A stretch of 64,000 nucleotides of DNA, from assembly GCA_947172415.1 (NCBI GenBank), contig OX359189.1, forward strand, positions 2,006,501 to 2,070,500, in the 5' to 3' direction. The notes under the pieces were generated by a model. The model had not been told where the DNA came from and searched no databases. It saw nothing but the letters and a program-made list of their open reading frames with translations. Numbering within the stretch: position 1 is the first letter of the stretch; each line of letters opens with the position of its first letter. This DNA comes from Chondrosia reniformis (lineage: Eukaryota; Porifera; Demospongiae; Chondrillida; Chondrillidae). A program made the position numbers and the translations under genes. Positions 1 through 12,329 of the stretch are shown here, in pieces.

Positions 1-1545
1 AAGGGAAGGGGTGAGTGGGAGGGACACAAGGGAAGGGGTGAGTGGTAGGGACACAAGGGAAGGGGTGAGTGGTAGGGACACAAGGGAAGGGGTGAGTGGT
101 AGGGACACAAGGGAAGGGGTGAGTGGTAGGGACACAAGGGAAGGGGTGAGTGGTAGGGACACAAGGGAAGGGGTGAGTGGTAGGGACACAAGGGAAGGGG
201 TGAGTGGTAGGGACACAAGGGAAGGGGTGAGTGGTAGGGACACAAGGGAAGGGGTGAGTGGTAGGGACACAAGGGAAGGGGTGAGTGGTAGGGACACAAG
301 GGAAGGGATGAGTGGTAGGGACACAAGGGAAGGGGTGAGTGGTAGGGACACAAGGGAAGGGGTGAGTGGTAGGGACACAAGGGAAGGGGAGGGACACAAG
401 GGAAGGGGAGGGACACAAGGGAAGGGGTGAGTGGTAGGGACACAAGGGAAGGGGGAGGGGTAGGGACACAAGGGAAGGGGTGAGTGGTAGGGACACAAGG
501 GAAGGGGTGAGTGGTAGGGACACAAGGGAAGGGGTGAGTGGTAGGGACACAAGGGAAGGGATGAGTGGTAGGGACACAAGGGAAGGGGGAGGGGCGAGTG
601 GGAGGGACACAAGGGAAGGGGGAGGGGTGAGTGGGAGGGACACAAGGGAAGGGGTGAGTGGTAGGGATACAAGGGAAGGGGTGAGTGGTAGGGACACAAG
701 GGAAGGGGTGAGTGGTAGGGACACAAGGGAAGGGGTGAGTGGTAGGGACACAAGGGAAGGGGTGAGTGGTAGGGACACAAGGGAAGGGGTGAGTGGCGAG
801 TGGTAGGGATACAAGGGAAGGGGGAGGGGCGAGTGGGAGGGACACAAGGGAAGGGGCGAGTGGGAGGGACACAAGGGAAGGGGAGGGACACAAGGGAAGG
901 GGAGGGACACAAGGGAAGGGGCGAGTGGGAGGGACACAAGGGAAGGGGTGAGTGGTAGGGACACAAGGGAAGGGGCGAGTGGGAGGGACACAAGGGAAGG
1001 GGCGAGTGGGAGGGACACAAGGGAAGGGGGAGGGGTGAGTGGTAGGGACACAAGGGAAGGGGCGAGTGGGAGGGACACAAGGGAAGGGGCGAGTGGGAGG
1101 GACACAAGGGAAGGGGTGAGTGGTAGGGACACAAGGGAAGGGGCGAGTGGGAGGGACACAAGGGAAGGGGCGAGTGGGAGGGACACAAGGGAAGGGGGAG
1201 GGGTGAGTGGTAGGGACACAAGGGAAGGGGCGAGTGGGAGGGACACAAGGGAAGGGGCGAGTGGGAGGGACACAAGGGAAGGGGTGAGTGGTAGGGACAC
1301 AAGGGAAGGGGCGAGTGGGAGGGACACAAGGGAAGGGGCGAGTGGGAGGGACACAAGGGAAGGGGTGAGTGATAGGGACACAAGGGAAGGGGGAGGGGCG
1401 AGTGGGAGGGACACAAGGGAAGGGGGAGGGGCGAGTGGGAGGGACACAAGGGAAGGGGGAGGGGCGAGTGGGAGGGACACAAGGGAAGGGGTGAGTGGTA
1501 GGGATACAAGGGAAGGGGGAGGGGCGAGTGGGAGGGACACACCAG
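1..1545. repeat. 27-bp G-rich minisatellite
   Basis: A tandem array of a 27-bp unit (gtgagtggtagggacacaag plus ggaaggg) with variants gcgagtgggag and occasional short inserts (gggagg, deletions of the gagtggt part). The plus-strand ORFs reading SGRDTREGV are a consequence of a repeat length divisible by three; there is no splice or start context, so I do not call a protein. The strand is strongly purine-rich (almost all G and A on the plus strand), which could favour triplex or quadruplex structure. It ends at about 1545, only 20 bp from the last visible ARL6 exon, so it lies in an ARL6 intron or interrupts the gene. The left edge is outside the window. Confidence 0.95.
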
Positions 1546-1564
1546 ATAGATTCACAATATTAAC

Positions 1565-2663
1565 CTTTGTGGTTCAGCAACAAATCCAGCTCTTCCTTTG
1601 CTACAATCATCCGTAACTTGTCACTGCTATCTAGTACAAATATAATGGCTTCTGCTTCTCTGGATTAGGAAGAATACGTGCACACTCCACACTGCAATAT
1701 ACCACAATATCCATTTACCTGTAATGTAACTCCCAGAGGTTCCTGTATCTTCCCTGACCAGACATGTCAAACACTGTGAATGATAAACTACAGACAGGAA
1801 TTGATATGCAATATATGTAGGAAGAATATTGATAGTATTGTATACTGCCAAAAAGGAAAATCTCACTTTGAGAATGCAAATTTTTCAACTGAAAATCCAA
1901 CAGTAGGAACTATATCAATAACCTGGGTCTACATGGAGGTAAAGGGGTGGGAGGGGGTTGAGTAGATGGAGGTGGAGTAGAAAGGTACGTAGGTAAGAAG
2001 AAAATGAGAACCTAAAAACTGATGAAATCATCTACCACTACATAATTTCATTGTTAAAATATTATTGATATGATGCCGGCAACCCGACACTTGTGGGACC
2101 AAAGACAGTGGAGAACTCGAGCTAGGTTCTTCTCATCTGTCAATGGTGCGCCTTAAGAGGTTAAAGGTTAAGCTTGTTCTTTCTGCTTATCTGACATTAT
2201 TCAGAGCAGACATTCTAGGCTGCTGCACAAATTAGGCGCACACTCGTAATCAGGTCACCCAAATTGATGAAAAGCTAACACAAACATTCGTACAACATCA
2301 TCGACTGTCTAATTTGGTCTAATTAAATTAATAATATTGCTAGGCAACATTTCCCATATAGATAAACACGACTACTCAAAGAGGCATGAAGTTGGGTGTA
2401 GTACACACTTTGCGTTCGCTTAGTCTGGCAGTGCATTAACCTATACGTGTACTACCGAACCAAAGGCTCACTACGAGATGTTGCAGCGCTGTGGAGCTGC
2501 AAAAAGCACGCGGGTACGCCCCTTTGCAATGTAAACTCACGTGCTGAGGCTTTAAACGATTTATGATTGTCGACTTCCCACTGTTGTCGAGACCTACGCA
2601 CAGAACATATGCTTCTTTTCGCTTGATCCCCAGCCACTTCAATAAACTTTCGAAAAACCCCAT
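1565..2663 (-). CDS. ARL6: ARL6/BBS3 small GTPase, first four coding exons (3' part off window)
   Basis: ADP-ribosylation-factor-like 6 (BBS3) is the GTPase that recruits the BBSome to membranes at the base of cilia. Coding exons on the minus strand: 2663-2541 (41 codons, begins [19 protein letters not shown]), 1922-1867 ([10 protein letters not shown]), 1787-1719 ([19 protein letters not shown]) and 1659-1565 ([20 protein letters not shown]). All have GT/AG borders and the phases join. Visible motifs: P-loop GLDNSGKST (residues 24-32), switch I region [10 protein letters not shown] and switch [15 protein letters not shown], all characteristic of ARL6. About 114 of the usual roughly 186 residues are present; the missing part should carry the NKxD and SA nucleotide-binding motifs. 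The minisatellite at 1-1545 contains no further exon, so the rest must lie to the left or the gene is broken. The start is chosen at the Met followed by Gly2, as usual for ARF-family proteins. Confidence 0.9.
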
Positions 2664-3567
2664 CTTGTTTGATTTCTGTTGCCCAGGGATGTGTACGTAC
2701 ACAATTTCTGTAATCTCTTCCGTAAAACACCGTATTTTACTAATTAGCTATAGCCTGTCTGCAGCCTTCCAGTGCAGATCATTATAATATTGTTCGAGAT
2801 TGGCCATTTGTCTTTTTTTCAATTTAACTTATAACACTTCCAAGCAGAGTTTGATATTGTCAGACATCTATGAAAGTTGCAATCAGTCTAAATTAAATTA
2901 AATTATAAAGGAAAAGTAATGTGTTGATTGATATGACGGCCCAATGTAATCCAATACTCCCTACTAAACAGCTTAGCTGGATGATAATCAGCATCCACTT
3001 AAGTAATAAGATCTTGTCTGAATTACTTGACACTTCATAATCCTGTACACCACAGCTCTTTACAAAGGTCATCTATCAATCATACATCAGACAAAATGAT
3101 CATCTTCATCTTGTATTTAAGCGAACGAACGGTTTGGACAAAATTTAGTGTTTTTTTGAATCGAATATCTCTATATAGTAATTTTGTACACCGCCAATTC
3201 CAGAAACAAGACACGTGCCCTTGTGCGAGTTCGCACACCAGGCTTCAGCAATTCCGTGTACTGTTTTTTCGAGAACTGACACAAAAACAAACGTTTCTAT
3301 AATAGTCGTTTTTTTAGGTGTGCCCAAAACGCCCCATTTTCTTAAGGTATGCCTAAATATGGCAATGCATCCGTAATTATCCGTAAAATCCTGTAATCTT
3401 TTGGATTGCTCTAGATTAGGGGCGTTGCCTCGCCAATTCCTCCCACCCAGTCGCAATTTCTTGAAAAGAAGGAGTGAGGTCGTCAGTTGCTCTTGAATTG
3501 TTCTATTTGTTTGCCCTGCTGTAGACTTTCCGTTACTGTATTCTAGTTGAACAGAAGCGAAGCCAAA
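2664..3567. promoter_or_regulatory. Divergent intergenic region between ARL6 and ERM
   Basis: About 900 bp separates the start codons of two genes transcribed away from each other, so it must contain both promoters and 5' UTRs. No clear TATA box or CpG island is visible. The short ORFs here lack homology or splice support. The role is inferred from position only. Confidence 0.5.
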
Positions 3568-6500
3568 ATGCCTAAAACGGTAAGGACTGTTTGGAAGACG
3601 ATTATTTCTGACTTTTTGGCCTAACTTATGGACACGTGTTGTTCAATTTTCTTTTCCTCTTTGAAACACCAAGCTAGACCGGATTGGTTGAATGTTTCTT
3701 GCTTTTGTATGCAGCTTTAGGAGGAAATAGGCATGGGGCTGGTTATCCTGGGGCCGGTAGCCGAAATATCCTTTATTCGTAACTTAGGCTAATAGAAACC
3801 TCTTTAACTCATAAACACTACCAACTCACCGCTTTGGTATTATTTAACGATACTTATGGTAGTGAAATTTCATGGAGAACCCCATAAGAGAGCATAGGAC
3901 AAGGCGGTTGGCTTTGAAAACCTTTGCGCACACCGACTTAAAGAGTCGTGATAAGATACAGCACTCTTTAATCTAAAGCTGTCTTTGTAAGTAAGGAAGT
4001 CCTTGAAATACAGTTTATCTAATCGTTTATATAGTACCATTTCAAAGGTCGGTTGCACTTATTGAGTTAGCATATGAAATCAGGTCTGATGTTGTCCCCA
4101 AGTGGGATTGCCCACAGCAGCTGTCATTTTGAGAGATGAAACTATTTTGTGTGACTGTTTTGTCTTGTGCTATGTCGACAATGTCTTTTGCTTTCATGTT
4201 TGTGTTTATTTGAATGTAAAGAAAAATCTAAAGAAGCAGTCCAGTTCAAATTTGGTGCAAGATTGTAATACTGTACACATATGGGTTCCTTCATTTGAGC
4301 AAGGCGTAGGTACTACAGGAGATGTTGTAATTGTGCTAAATGGTCAAGTTAGCACTTTAATGGCACCGTTCCTAGGACACCTGGCCCTATTCAGCTGCTC
4401 TCTAGTATTACCTGTATCCTCCCTTCTTTGATGGACTTTACGTTGTCACAATATAGTAATGGCTATTTTATTACAATTTAATTTTGTTGTTCAAAATATT
4501 GAATTTATTCTGTGTGTGTGTTTTCCAGCAAGTAACAGTAACCACTGATATATAGAAATTGTGCTAAAACATTCCCTTTAAACTGCTGCCAAGATCTTAG
4601 ACCTTGTGATGTACGTAGGAGGAATATCCACTCCCTCTCCTCCTCCTTTCTGCAGGTCAGTGTACGAGTGACAACCATGGAGGCGGAACTGGAGTTTGCC
4701 ATCAAACCAGACACCACAGGCAAGCAGCTCTTTGATCAAGTAAGTGCAGTAGGTACATAGTGGTGCCAAGCTATTAGAGATGGCCCGAAAAACATAGCTG
4801 CCCTATCCAATGTATTACGGATTATCACGATATAAATTGGCAGTGAATGTGTCTTTACTTCTTTTAAACTTCTAGTGTTTCTTTTTGTATGATGTTTTCC
4901 AAAGTGATGTGACATCACAAAGGTGTTTTCATAAGAGATGGTTAACTGATATTTAACTAGTACAAATCACATCCTTAGCTAGCCTACAAATGTTACATGT
5001 CTCATTAATAGTATATCTGCTATATAAACTTAATACTAGTATTGTATCTTGTTTGAAGGTTGTCAAGACGATTGGTCTCAGGGAGGTATGGTACTTTGGT
5101 CTACAGTACACAGATAAGGATGGCTTTGTGACGTGGCTCAAACTGAACAAGAAGGTGCAGTTCACACTTTCAATTTTGACATACGTACAGACACTATCAT
5201 CCTTCAATATGCCACACTGCACACCTGGTCATGTACGTACATTATGTAAAACATAAAATCCTAGACCAATCATTGATTAGAATAGGTACACACAGTCCAT
5301 ACTGCACAAAGTATAGCCAGGGGCCTCTGAGAGTGTTGGTTGAGATTTTCATGATTTTTTTCTCCTGGGCCTGACAACTATTGCTGGGTAATTCCATCCT
5401 TCATCCATAACCTTTGCAGTCTCTATGTTTATCCATAACCTTGGCAGTCTCTCTGTTTATCCATAACCTTGGGAGTCTCTCTGTTTATCCATAGCCTTGA
5501 GAGTCTCTCTGTTTATCCATAACCTTGGGAGTCTCTCTGTTTATCCATAACCTTGAGAGTCTCTCTGTTTATCCATAACCTTGGGAGTCTCTCTGTTTAT
5601 CCATAACCTTGGGAGTCTCTCTGTTTATCCATAACCTTTGCAGTCTCTATGTTTATCCATAACCTTTGCAGTCTCTCTGTTTATCCATAACCTTTGCAGT
5701 CACTCTGTTTATCCATAACCTTGGGAGTCTCTCTGTTTATCCATAACCTTGGGAGTCTCTCTGTTTATCCATAACCTTGAGAGTCTCTCTGTTTATCCAT
5801 AACCTTGGGAGTCTCTCTGTTTATCCATAACCTTGGGAGTCTCTCTGTTTATCCATAACCTTGAGAGTCTCTCTGTTTATCCATAACCTTTGCAGTCTCT
5901 CTGTTTATCCATAACCTTGGGAGTCTCTCTGTTTATCCATAACCTTGGCAGTCTCTCTGTTTATCCATAACCTTTGCAGTCTCTGTTTATCCATAACCTT
6001 TGCAGTCTCTGTTTATCCATAACCTTGGCAGTCTCTCTGTTTATCCATAACCTTGGCAGTCTCTGTTTATCCATAACCTTGGGAGTCACTCTGTTTATCC
6101 ATAACCTTGGGAGTCTCTCTGTTTATCCATAACCTTTGCAGTCTCTGTTTATCCATAACCTTGGCAGTCTCTCTGTTTATCCATAACCTTGGCAGTCTCT
6201 CTGTTTATCCATAACCTTGGCAGTCTCTGTTTATCCATAACCTTGAGAGTCTCTCTGTTTATCCATAACCTTGGGAGTCTCTCTGTTTATCCATAACCTT
6301 GGGAGTCTCTCTGTTTATCCATAACCTTGAGAGTCTCTCTGTTTATCCATAACCTTGGCAGTCTCTCTGTTTATCCATAACCTTGGGAGTCTCTCTGTTT
6401 ATCCATAACCTTGGGAGTCTCTCTGTTTATCCATAACCTTGGCAGTCTCTCTGTTTATCCATAACCTTTGCAGTCTCTGTTTATCCATAACCTTTGCAGT

Positions 6501-9500
6501 CTCTGTTTATCCATAACCTTGGCAGTCTCTCTGTTTATCCATAACCTTGGCAGTCTCTGTTTATCCATAACCTTGGGAGTTTCTCTGTTTATCCATAACC
6601 TTGGGAGTTTCTCTGTTTATCCATAACCTTGGGAGTTTCTCTGTTTATCCATAACCTTGGGAGTCTCTCTGTTTGGCTGTTCCATCTTCAGTTGTATAGC
6701 CTAGAGTCATAACATTCAATCTGTTTTGTAATACAGGTGCTGTCACATGACATTGCTCGGGAGAACAAAGACGCTCCTTACCAGTTCAAGTTTAGGGTCA
6801 AGTTCTTTCCTGAGGACGTAGCTGAAGAACTCATCCAGGAGACCACACAAGTTAGTACTCTCTCTCTCTCTAGCAATGATCAGGCGATAACCACACACAA
6901 CTATTACTGTATATAGTGTGACTGTTCCCTTTTTACATAATATTAATGTAGCCATACCTACCTGATACTACTTATGTTATTCACAGATTAGCACTCCCAC
7001 CTGATGTATATACATATCTTACAGTACATCACACAGTACAAATTACTTTTGTACATACGTACAGTACTTATCTATTCTTGAAGGGATAATTTCAGGTGAC
7101 GATGTATAGGAAACATATCAATTACTTTTACAATTACAATTACAAAGTACTTATCTACTTATGATGGATCACAGGATAGCTTTAGCTATTAATTTTAGAG
7201 TGTATACCAAATGTGGGTGGAATTTTGGTGAGAATAATAATTATGGCATTAAGCGATTTTACTGGCAAGGCAGTGTTTTCTACGTTTGTTGTAGTTTTGT
7301 GGTTGAAATATCAACTGATTGCTTGCAAAACTGCCAATCCACCAAAATGTATTCCCCACCAAAATTTACATCATTTATATTGTGGTTGTACATATGTACT
7401 ATATTATATACGTATTATACACACATGTACGTACATACATGTTACTGTTGGTATTTCTGTGTGCAGCGCTTGTTCTACTTACAAGTTAGAGAGTCCATCT
7501 TGACAGAAGACCTGTACTGTCCTCCCGAGACGGCCGTCTTACTAGCATCCTATTCAGTGAGTTAGTGCCAGAGGTGGCCTTACATATATCAATATACAGT
7601 GAAGCCTTTGCATCTACCACTTCTGGCTCAACCAAAGTTTGGGAGATTTCAAGTAATCCCATATAACTCCCAACAGTGTCGTCTTCATTCTGTTAATTAC
7701 TTCCTGTTAAACCAGCAATAATTACTTCCTGAGGCACTTTTGATTACTCTTGTTCTTGAACTAGTTGGAACAGCCTGAGAATGAGTTACCATCGCACTTA
7801 GCTTAACACTTCAGATGCTGAGGCTGTATACACATATCTAAATACTAGAGAGTGTAACTTCATCTTTCATTTCATTCCTTTGGACCACATGTTCTTATGT
7901 ACTTACCAACTTCAGGTGTTAGCTAAATATGGACCATACAACGAGAAGGTACACAAGCCAAGTTTCCTTGCCAACGAGAGATTGCTACCTCCAAGGTATG
8001 TATGTACTTATGTTGTACATAGAGATTGGTCATAGGGAGAGGGGTCGTAGTGTAGAGTATGTTTGTACTTACATGATAGATAAGTTTATTGGAGCTACGT
8101 ATCTGCAACAAAAATTGATTGAATGTTTTGACCCGTGGTTTTCATCAGCAATAATGAGAAGACCTAAGGGTCGAAACGTTAAATCTAGCTCGATTTTCGT
8201 TGCAGATACGTAGCTCCAATAAACTTATCTATCATAATGAACGCAACTAAATTACTCCCTTGTACATACGTATATGGCTAAACCTTAGAGACATGTGAAA
8301 CTAGATGAGTAAGTGAAGGGTAGTCACTGGTTGCCAATCCGTATAACTTTATATTAGTGGCTCACTGGATAATGTTTCGCCTTTGGATTGATCTGCTAAT
8401 TTTACATGCAAGATGATGATCTATTTGAGGACTTTATTGAAGAAGCATTTGCTCAATTAATTTGATGTGATTTGTGGTTCTTTGTAGAGTAATTGACCAA
8501 CATAAGCTGACAAAGGAGGAATGGGAGGAGAAGATTGTCACCTGGTATGCTGGGCACAAAGACCTGTTGAGGTACATATATTCCTCTACTGCTGTCATAA
8601 CTAACTAGTTATAAATATCTTTGACCATTCTATACCAGTCAATATATCCTCCTACATACCTACATATATACATACACTTCTTTCAAGCTACGTTACATTA
8701 TATAGTTTTTAATTTCATGGCTAATAATTCCCTTCACATCAATCTACCTACTTGCACCTATTGCAGAGAAGACGCCATGATGGAATATCTAAAGATTTGC
8801 CAGGATCTGGACATGTATGGTGTCAACTATTTCAGTATCAAGAACAAGAAGGGTACAGAGCTCTGGCTGGGCGTGGATGCTCTCGGTCTGAATGTGTACG
8901 AAAAGGAGGACAGATTGACCCCAAAGATTGGTTTCCCATGGAGCGAGATCAGAAATATTCAGTACAATGATAAGAAGTTTACCATTGCACCAATCGACAA
9001 GAAGGCACCAGTAAGTAATTGCAGGAGTGCATTCACCTCCGCCCCTTCTTAAATCATCTTGTTCCCCTTCTTTGAAATTTGGAATACCTAAATCATTTAG
9101 CTGTCCTGCCATATGCATGCTTGCCTTCTATATTATTGGGATCATCCGTTTTGCTCTCCCCTTGAAGAATTTTCTAAATACAGCACTACGTATATGCTTC
9201 CCAAAGAGCAGACAAGCTATTTAATATACTTACATTCTCTTAGCTACTAGAACACATATCTTATCTTTCTTTTCTCTTTTTCTGTAGGATTTTATTTTTT
9301 ATTCACCTCGTCTTCGCATCAACAAGCGAATCCTTGCCCTGTGTATTGGCAACCACGAGCTGTACATGAGACGCAGGAAGCCTGACACTATTGAGGTGCA
9401 GTCCATGAAGCAGCAGGCAAGGGAAGACAGACACAGCAAACAGATGGAAAGGTACATAATCCATAGAATACCACAGACATGAACTCCATAGCACACTTGT

Positions 9501-11524
9501 ACATACATACTTGGTAGTATCAATCAATATTACATATTCATATGTGCTACCTACCATATTGCTAAGGTGACAATGATTACATAATATACTTAGATATACA
9601 TATATACTATCAATATACGTACAGTGGAAATGGGCTAACACGAAAATGCTTACACTTTATGCACTCTAAATTTGGAAACCAGACTCCCTATAATACAAAA
9701 AGCTACCGTTTAACAGGAATACATACTATTAATGAAAACTAAAGGCATGGCACCTACCTAGGAGTACTCACTAAGTAGTTTCCACTGTATATACATTTTG
9801 TATGTACTTGCCGTAGGGCTCAGATGCAGAGAGAGCGATCAGAGAAGGAGAAGGCTCTGAAGGACAAAGAAGAAGCCGAGAGGGAGAGACAGAAAATGGA
9901 GACACTCCTAAAGAAATATGAAGAGGACAAGTCTAGTGCTCAGGAAAGTCAGTCCTTTCTATGTAACCTAAAGCTACTGTAACCTAAAGCTACTGTGACC
10001 TAAAGCTACTGTAGGATGCAAAAAAGTTCCTTACGTACTATGACAGAACCCGTTGCTATACCATTTCTGTTCTCATTTTATTTTGATGGGCTACCATGCG
10101 ATGGAGAGACCATTTCCTCCTATTCTCTGCATAAAATGGGAACATTTTTTGCATCCTACTGACATACGTATGTAGGCATTTTGTACGTACTTGTGGTTTG
10201 ATTATCACTATGATTACGCACTTACTGCATAAGAAATGGGGGATTGACCATACTATTAGTACAACTGCACTGTCATTGTCACTGTTTTGTGTGTTGATTA
10301 CAGAGCTCAAGCGCAGAGAAGAAGAAGCTAAAGATCTTGAAGAAAAGATGAAGTTGGCAAAACAGGAAGCTGAGACGATTGAGCGAAGGCGCCAAAAGGC
10401 TGAAGAAGAGAGGAAGGCAACAGTTTTAAAGGCCCAACAAGAGCAAGCTGAAAAGGAAGCACTGGTAAGATTCTCCTCAGTTAGTAACTCCATCGACCAA
10501 TTATTTTTACTACCAACTACTACACTTTACCTGTAACTAGCCATGAAATGCGTACGTAGGTAATTGCATAGAAGTGACATAAATTTAAACCTATTTCTTG
10601 TAAACATTACCTACGTACTTTGCAATATTTATAGCACAGTGTGACAGTTAACTATACTTTGCTGTGTCTCATGTTAACTACGTAATTTTGGATCTGCTGT
10701 TTGTAGATGAGGAGGGCTGCTGAAATGGAGGAGAAGGCAAGACAAATTGAAGAAGAATCAGAAAGGAAGGCAAGAGAGGCAGAAGAGCTGCAGAAACGGG
10801 TAAATGCATATGTGCTGCATTACACTAAGTCTTAAAACTGATTACTTTAAGAATTATTTGTTTAGCTGGTTGCACTCCTCATGTCTGTCCATACGTATCT
10901 GTAGTTGGACGAAGCTCACAAGAAGCAGATGGAGGATCTGAAAAAGTTACAAGACATCTCCTACATGCCCACCAGCAACTACACACCTTACGGTGATGAG
11001 GAGAACACTGCTGGGGAGCAATCCCTTTCGATGGAGGGAGTGTCCAATATTGGCTCAGAGCTGGACAGACAGACCATGCAGGACAAAAATCAAAACATGG
11101 CTGACAGATTGAAGGTGAGCACTTGATCAGTTTGGCACAGAAGTGGATTGAGCCTGCGATGCAACGTCATTCACTAAAGATCTTCTAGAATGTCAAAATG
11201 TACTCTTAGTATATTGTCCCATATGTGTCTGCAGTTGTTATATTGTTTGTCTAATAACTAAGCTATACGTATGTATGTAAGTTATCCTTTTGTAGTACTG
11301 TCAAGTATAATAATACATTATTATGGCGTTCAAGTATTCTCTATCCCCTTTCTTCACAGGCTCTGACAAAAGACTTACAGTCCATAAGAGTTGAAGCTAA
11401 GGAGACCCAGGCTGACAAGATCCACGCAGAGAATGTGAAGAAAGGAGTAGACAAGTTTAAGACACTCAAGCAGATTCGACAGGGCAACACCAAGACTCGT
11501 GTTGAGTTGTTTGAAAACATGTAA
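3568..11524 (+). CDS. Ezrin/radixin/moesin (ERM) family protein, 14 coding exons, complete
   Basis: ERM proteins cross-link plasma membrane proteins to cortical actin. Exons: 3568-3579, 4656-4739, 5059-5154, 6737-6850, 7467-7556, 7916-7995, 8488-8571, 8767-9010, 9288-9451, 9817-9947, 10304-10464, 10707-10799, 10905-11114, 11360-11524 (stop TAA). They total 1728 nt, 575 aa, against 577 for human moesin. The first exon codes only MPKT, the conserved ERM start. The FERM domain covers residues 1 to about 296 ([54 protein letters not shown]). A long charged helical rod follows (exons 10-12, rich in E/K/R/Q), then an acidic linker and the C-ERMAD ending [18 protein letters not shown], with the regulatory threonine of the KxKT-like site kept as FKTLKQIRQ. 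An apparent 3' UTR intron lies at about 11532-11629. The long third intron is mostly minisatellite. Ezrin, radixin and moesin cannot be told apart in a sponge-grade animal, so no symbol is given. Confidence 0.95.
5395..6675. repeat. 28-bp minisatellite in an ERM intron
   Basis: About 45 copies of a 28-bp unit (tttatccataaccttgggag plus tctctctg), with a 26-bp variant lacking one TC. It fills most of the intron between exons 5059-5154 and 6737-6850. Sequence just before the array (ctgggtaattccatccttcatc) matches the dispersed repeat seen at 14545-14760 and 41985-42175, suggesting the array arose by amplification of that element's end. Confidence 0.95.
8073..8235. mobile_element. Inverted-repeat element (MITE-like) with decayed hammerhead-like cores
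   Basis: A perfect 37-bp terminal inverted repeat (8073-8109 and 8199-8235) surrounds about 90 bp. The interior holds tcatcag (8146 region) and gggtcgaaac (8168-8177), elements resembling hammerhead ribozyme conserved boxes (CTGATGA and GAAAC) on either strand, but with changes in one box each time. It lies in the ERM intron 7996-8487. No transposase is present, so it would be non-autonomous. Confidence 0.7.
10012..10158. mobile_element. Short inverted-repeat element in an ERM intron
   Basis: taggatgcaaaaaagttcc at the left end is matched in inverted orientation by gaacattttttgcatccta at the right end, with about 110 bp between. Immediately upstream (9966-10013) is a threefold repeat of a 16-17-bp unit, cctaaagctactgt. 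It lies within the intron 9948-10303. Confidence 0.6.
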
Positions 11525-12329
11525 CCATTTGGTAAGTTGAATTTCGAACAACCATTTTGAGTGTTCTACTCACTGTCTAATGTTAGGCACACCTCAATTA
11601 ACTGAATCTCTCTTCCCTTTCCTCTTTAGCTGCAAAGGTATATCACTTGACTGAGAACTCTACCACTCCACCTGTTTCTTCACTATCATTATATCATTCA
11701 TATCGTACACCACTAGGCAACTGTAGTTATGAAGTTTTACATTTAATTTGGCTCTTTGTTGTAGTGATGCTATTTTTCTGTTTGACAAGTTGTTTATTAT
11801 TGTACATGAGAATATTCATATAATGTATCACATACGTACCTAATTAAGCCACAGGGGCAACTCAAAATACGTACCTAAGGAGCGGCTCAAAATATATATG
11901 TATTATCATGCCTATTGATAAATTTTATGAATTTTGTATGTTTATTTACAAAGCATAATTATAAATTCTACATAATTATTAGTAATGATAACAATATCCT
12001 ACATTAATACAGTATACATTAATAATATGTATGATCTGTAGTGAATAATATTGTTTCTTCTGTTGTCTTCTCTTATACTGTAACATCCTTAGCTCTAGCT
12101 CTGTCAGCCATTTTGTGATATGCTGTGCATGGTACCATCCATTGGTCAATCTCTGGTAACATACTGTATATATAAGAATGTCACATACAATATTATCATT
12201 CCTCCAAACACATGCCATTTCTATATATAACAAACATCATGCAGCATATTATATAAGAGATCGTTACACTAGAGACAGTCAAATAGAGGTTTGAGATTGT
12301 ACTGTAGTTTGTAGCTTAAAAGGAAGAAA
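11525..12329. other. ERM 3' UTR and intergenic spacer
   Basis: AT-rich sequence between the ERM stop and the start of the short ERM paralogue, with a probable 3' UTR intron at 11532-11629. No coding region seen. Nearly the same sequence recurs at 36242-37046, and a separate 126-bp piece (11719-11839) recurs at 35369-35494, at the duplication junction. Confidence 0.6.

Noticed and set aside
11..1616. Long plus-strand ORFs encoding SGRDTREGV repeats
   Set aside because: Product of a 27-bp tandem array with no start, splice or downstream domain support; ARL6 runs on the other strand.
4102..4431. 109-codon ORF in the second ERM intron
   Set aside because: No similarity recognised, no coding context, lies inside an intron between well-supported exons.
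7161..7565. 134-codon ORF overlapping ERM exon 7467-7556
   Set aside because: Only the exon part is conserved; the upstream part is intron read-through.
11979..12233. 84-codon minus ORF, present identically at 36696-36950
   Set aside because: Conservation is explained by the recent block duplication; composition is AT-rich and not protein-like.
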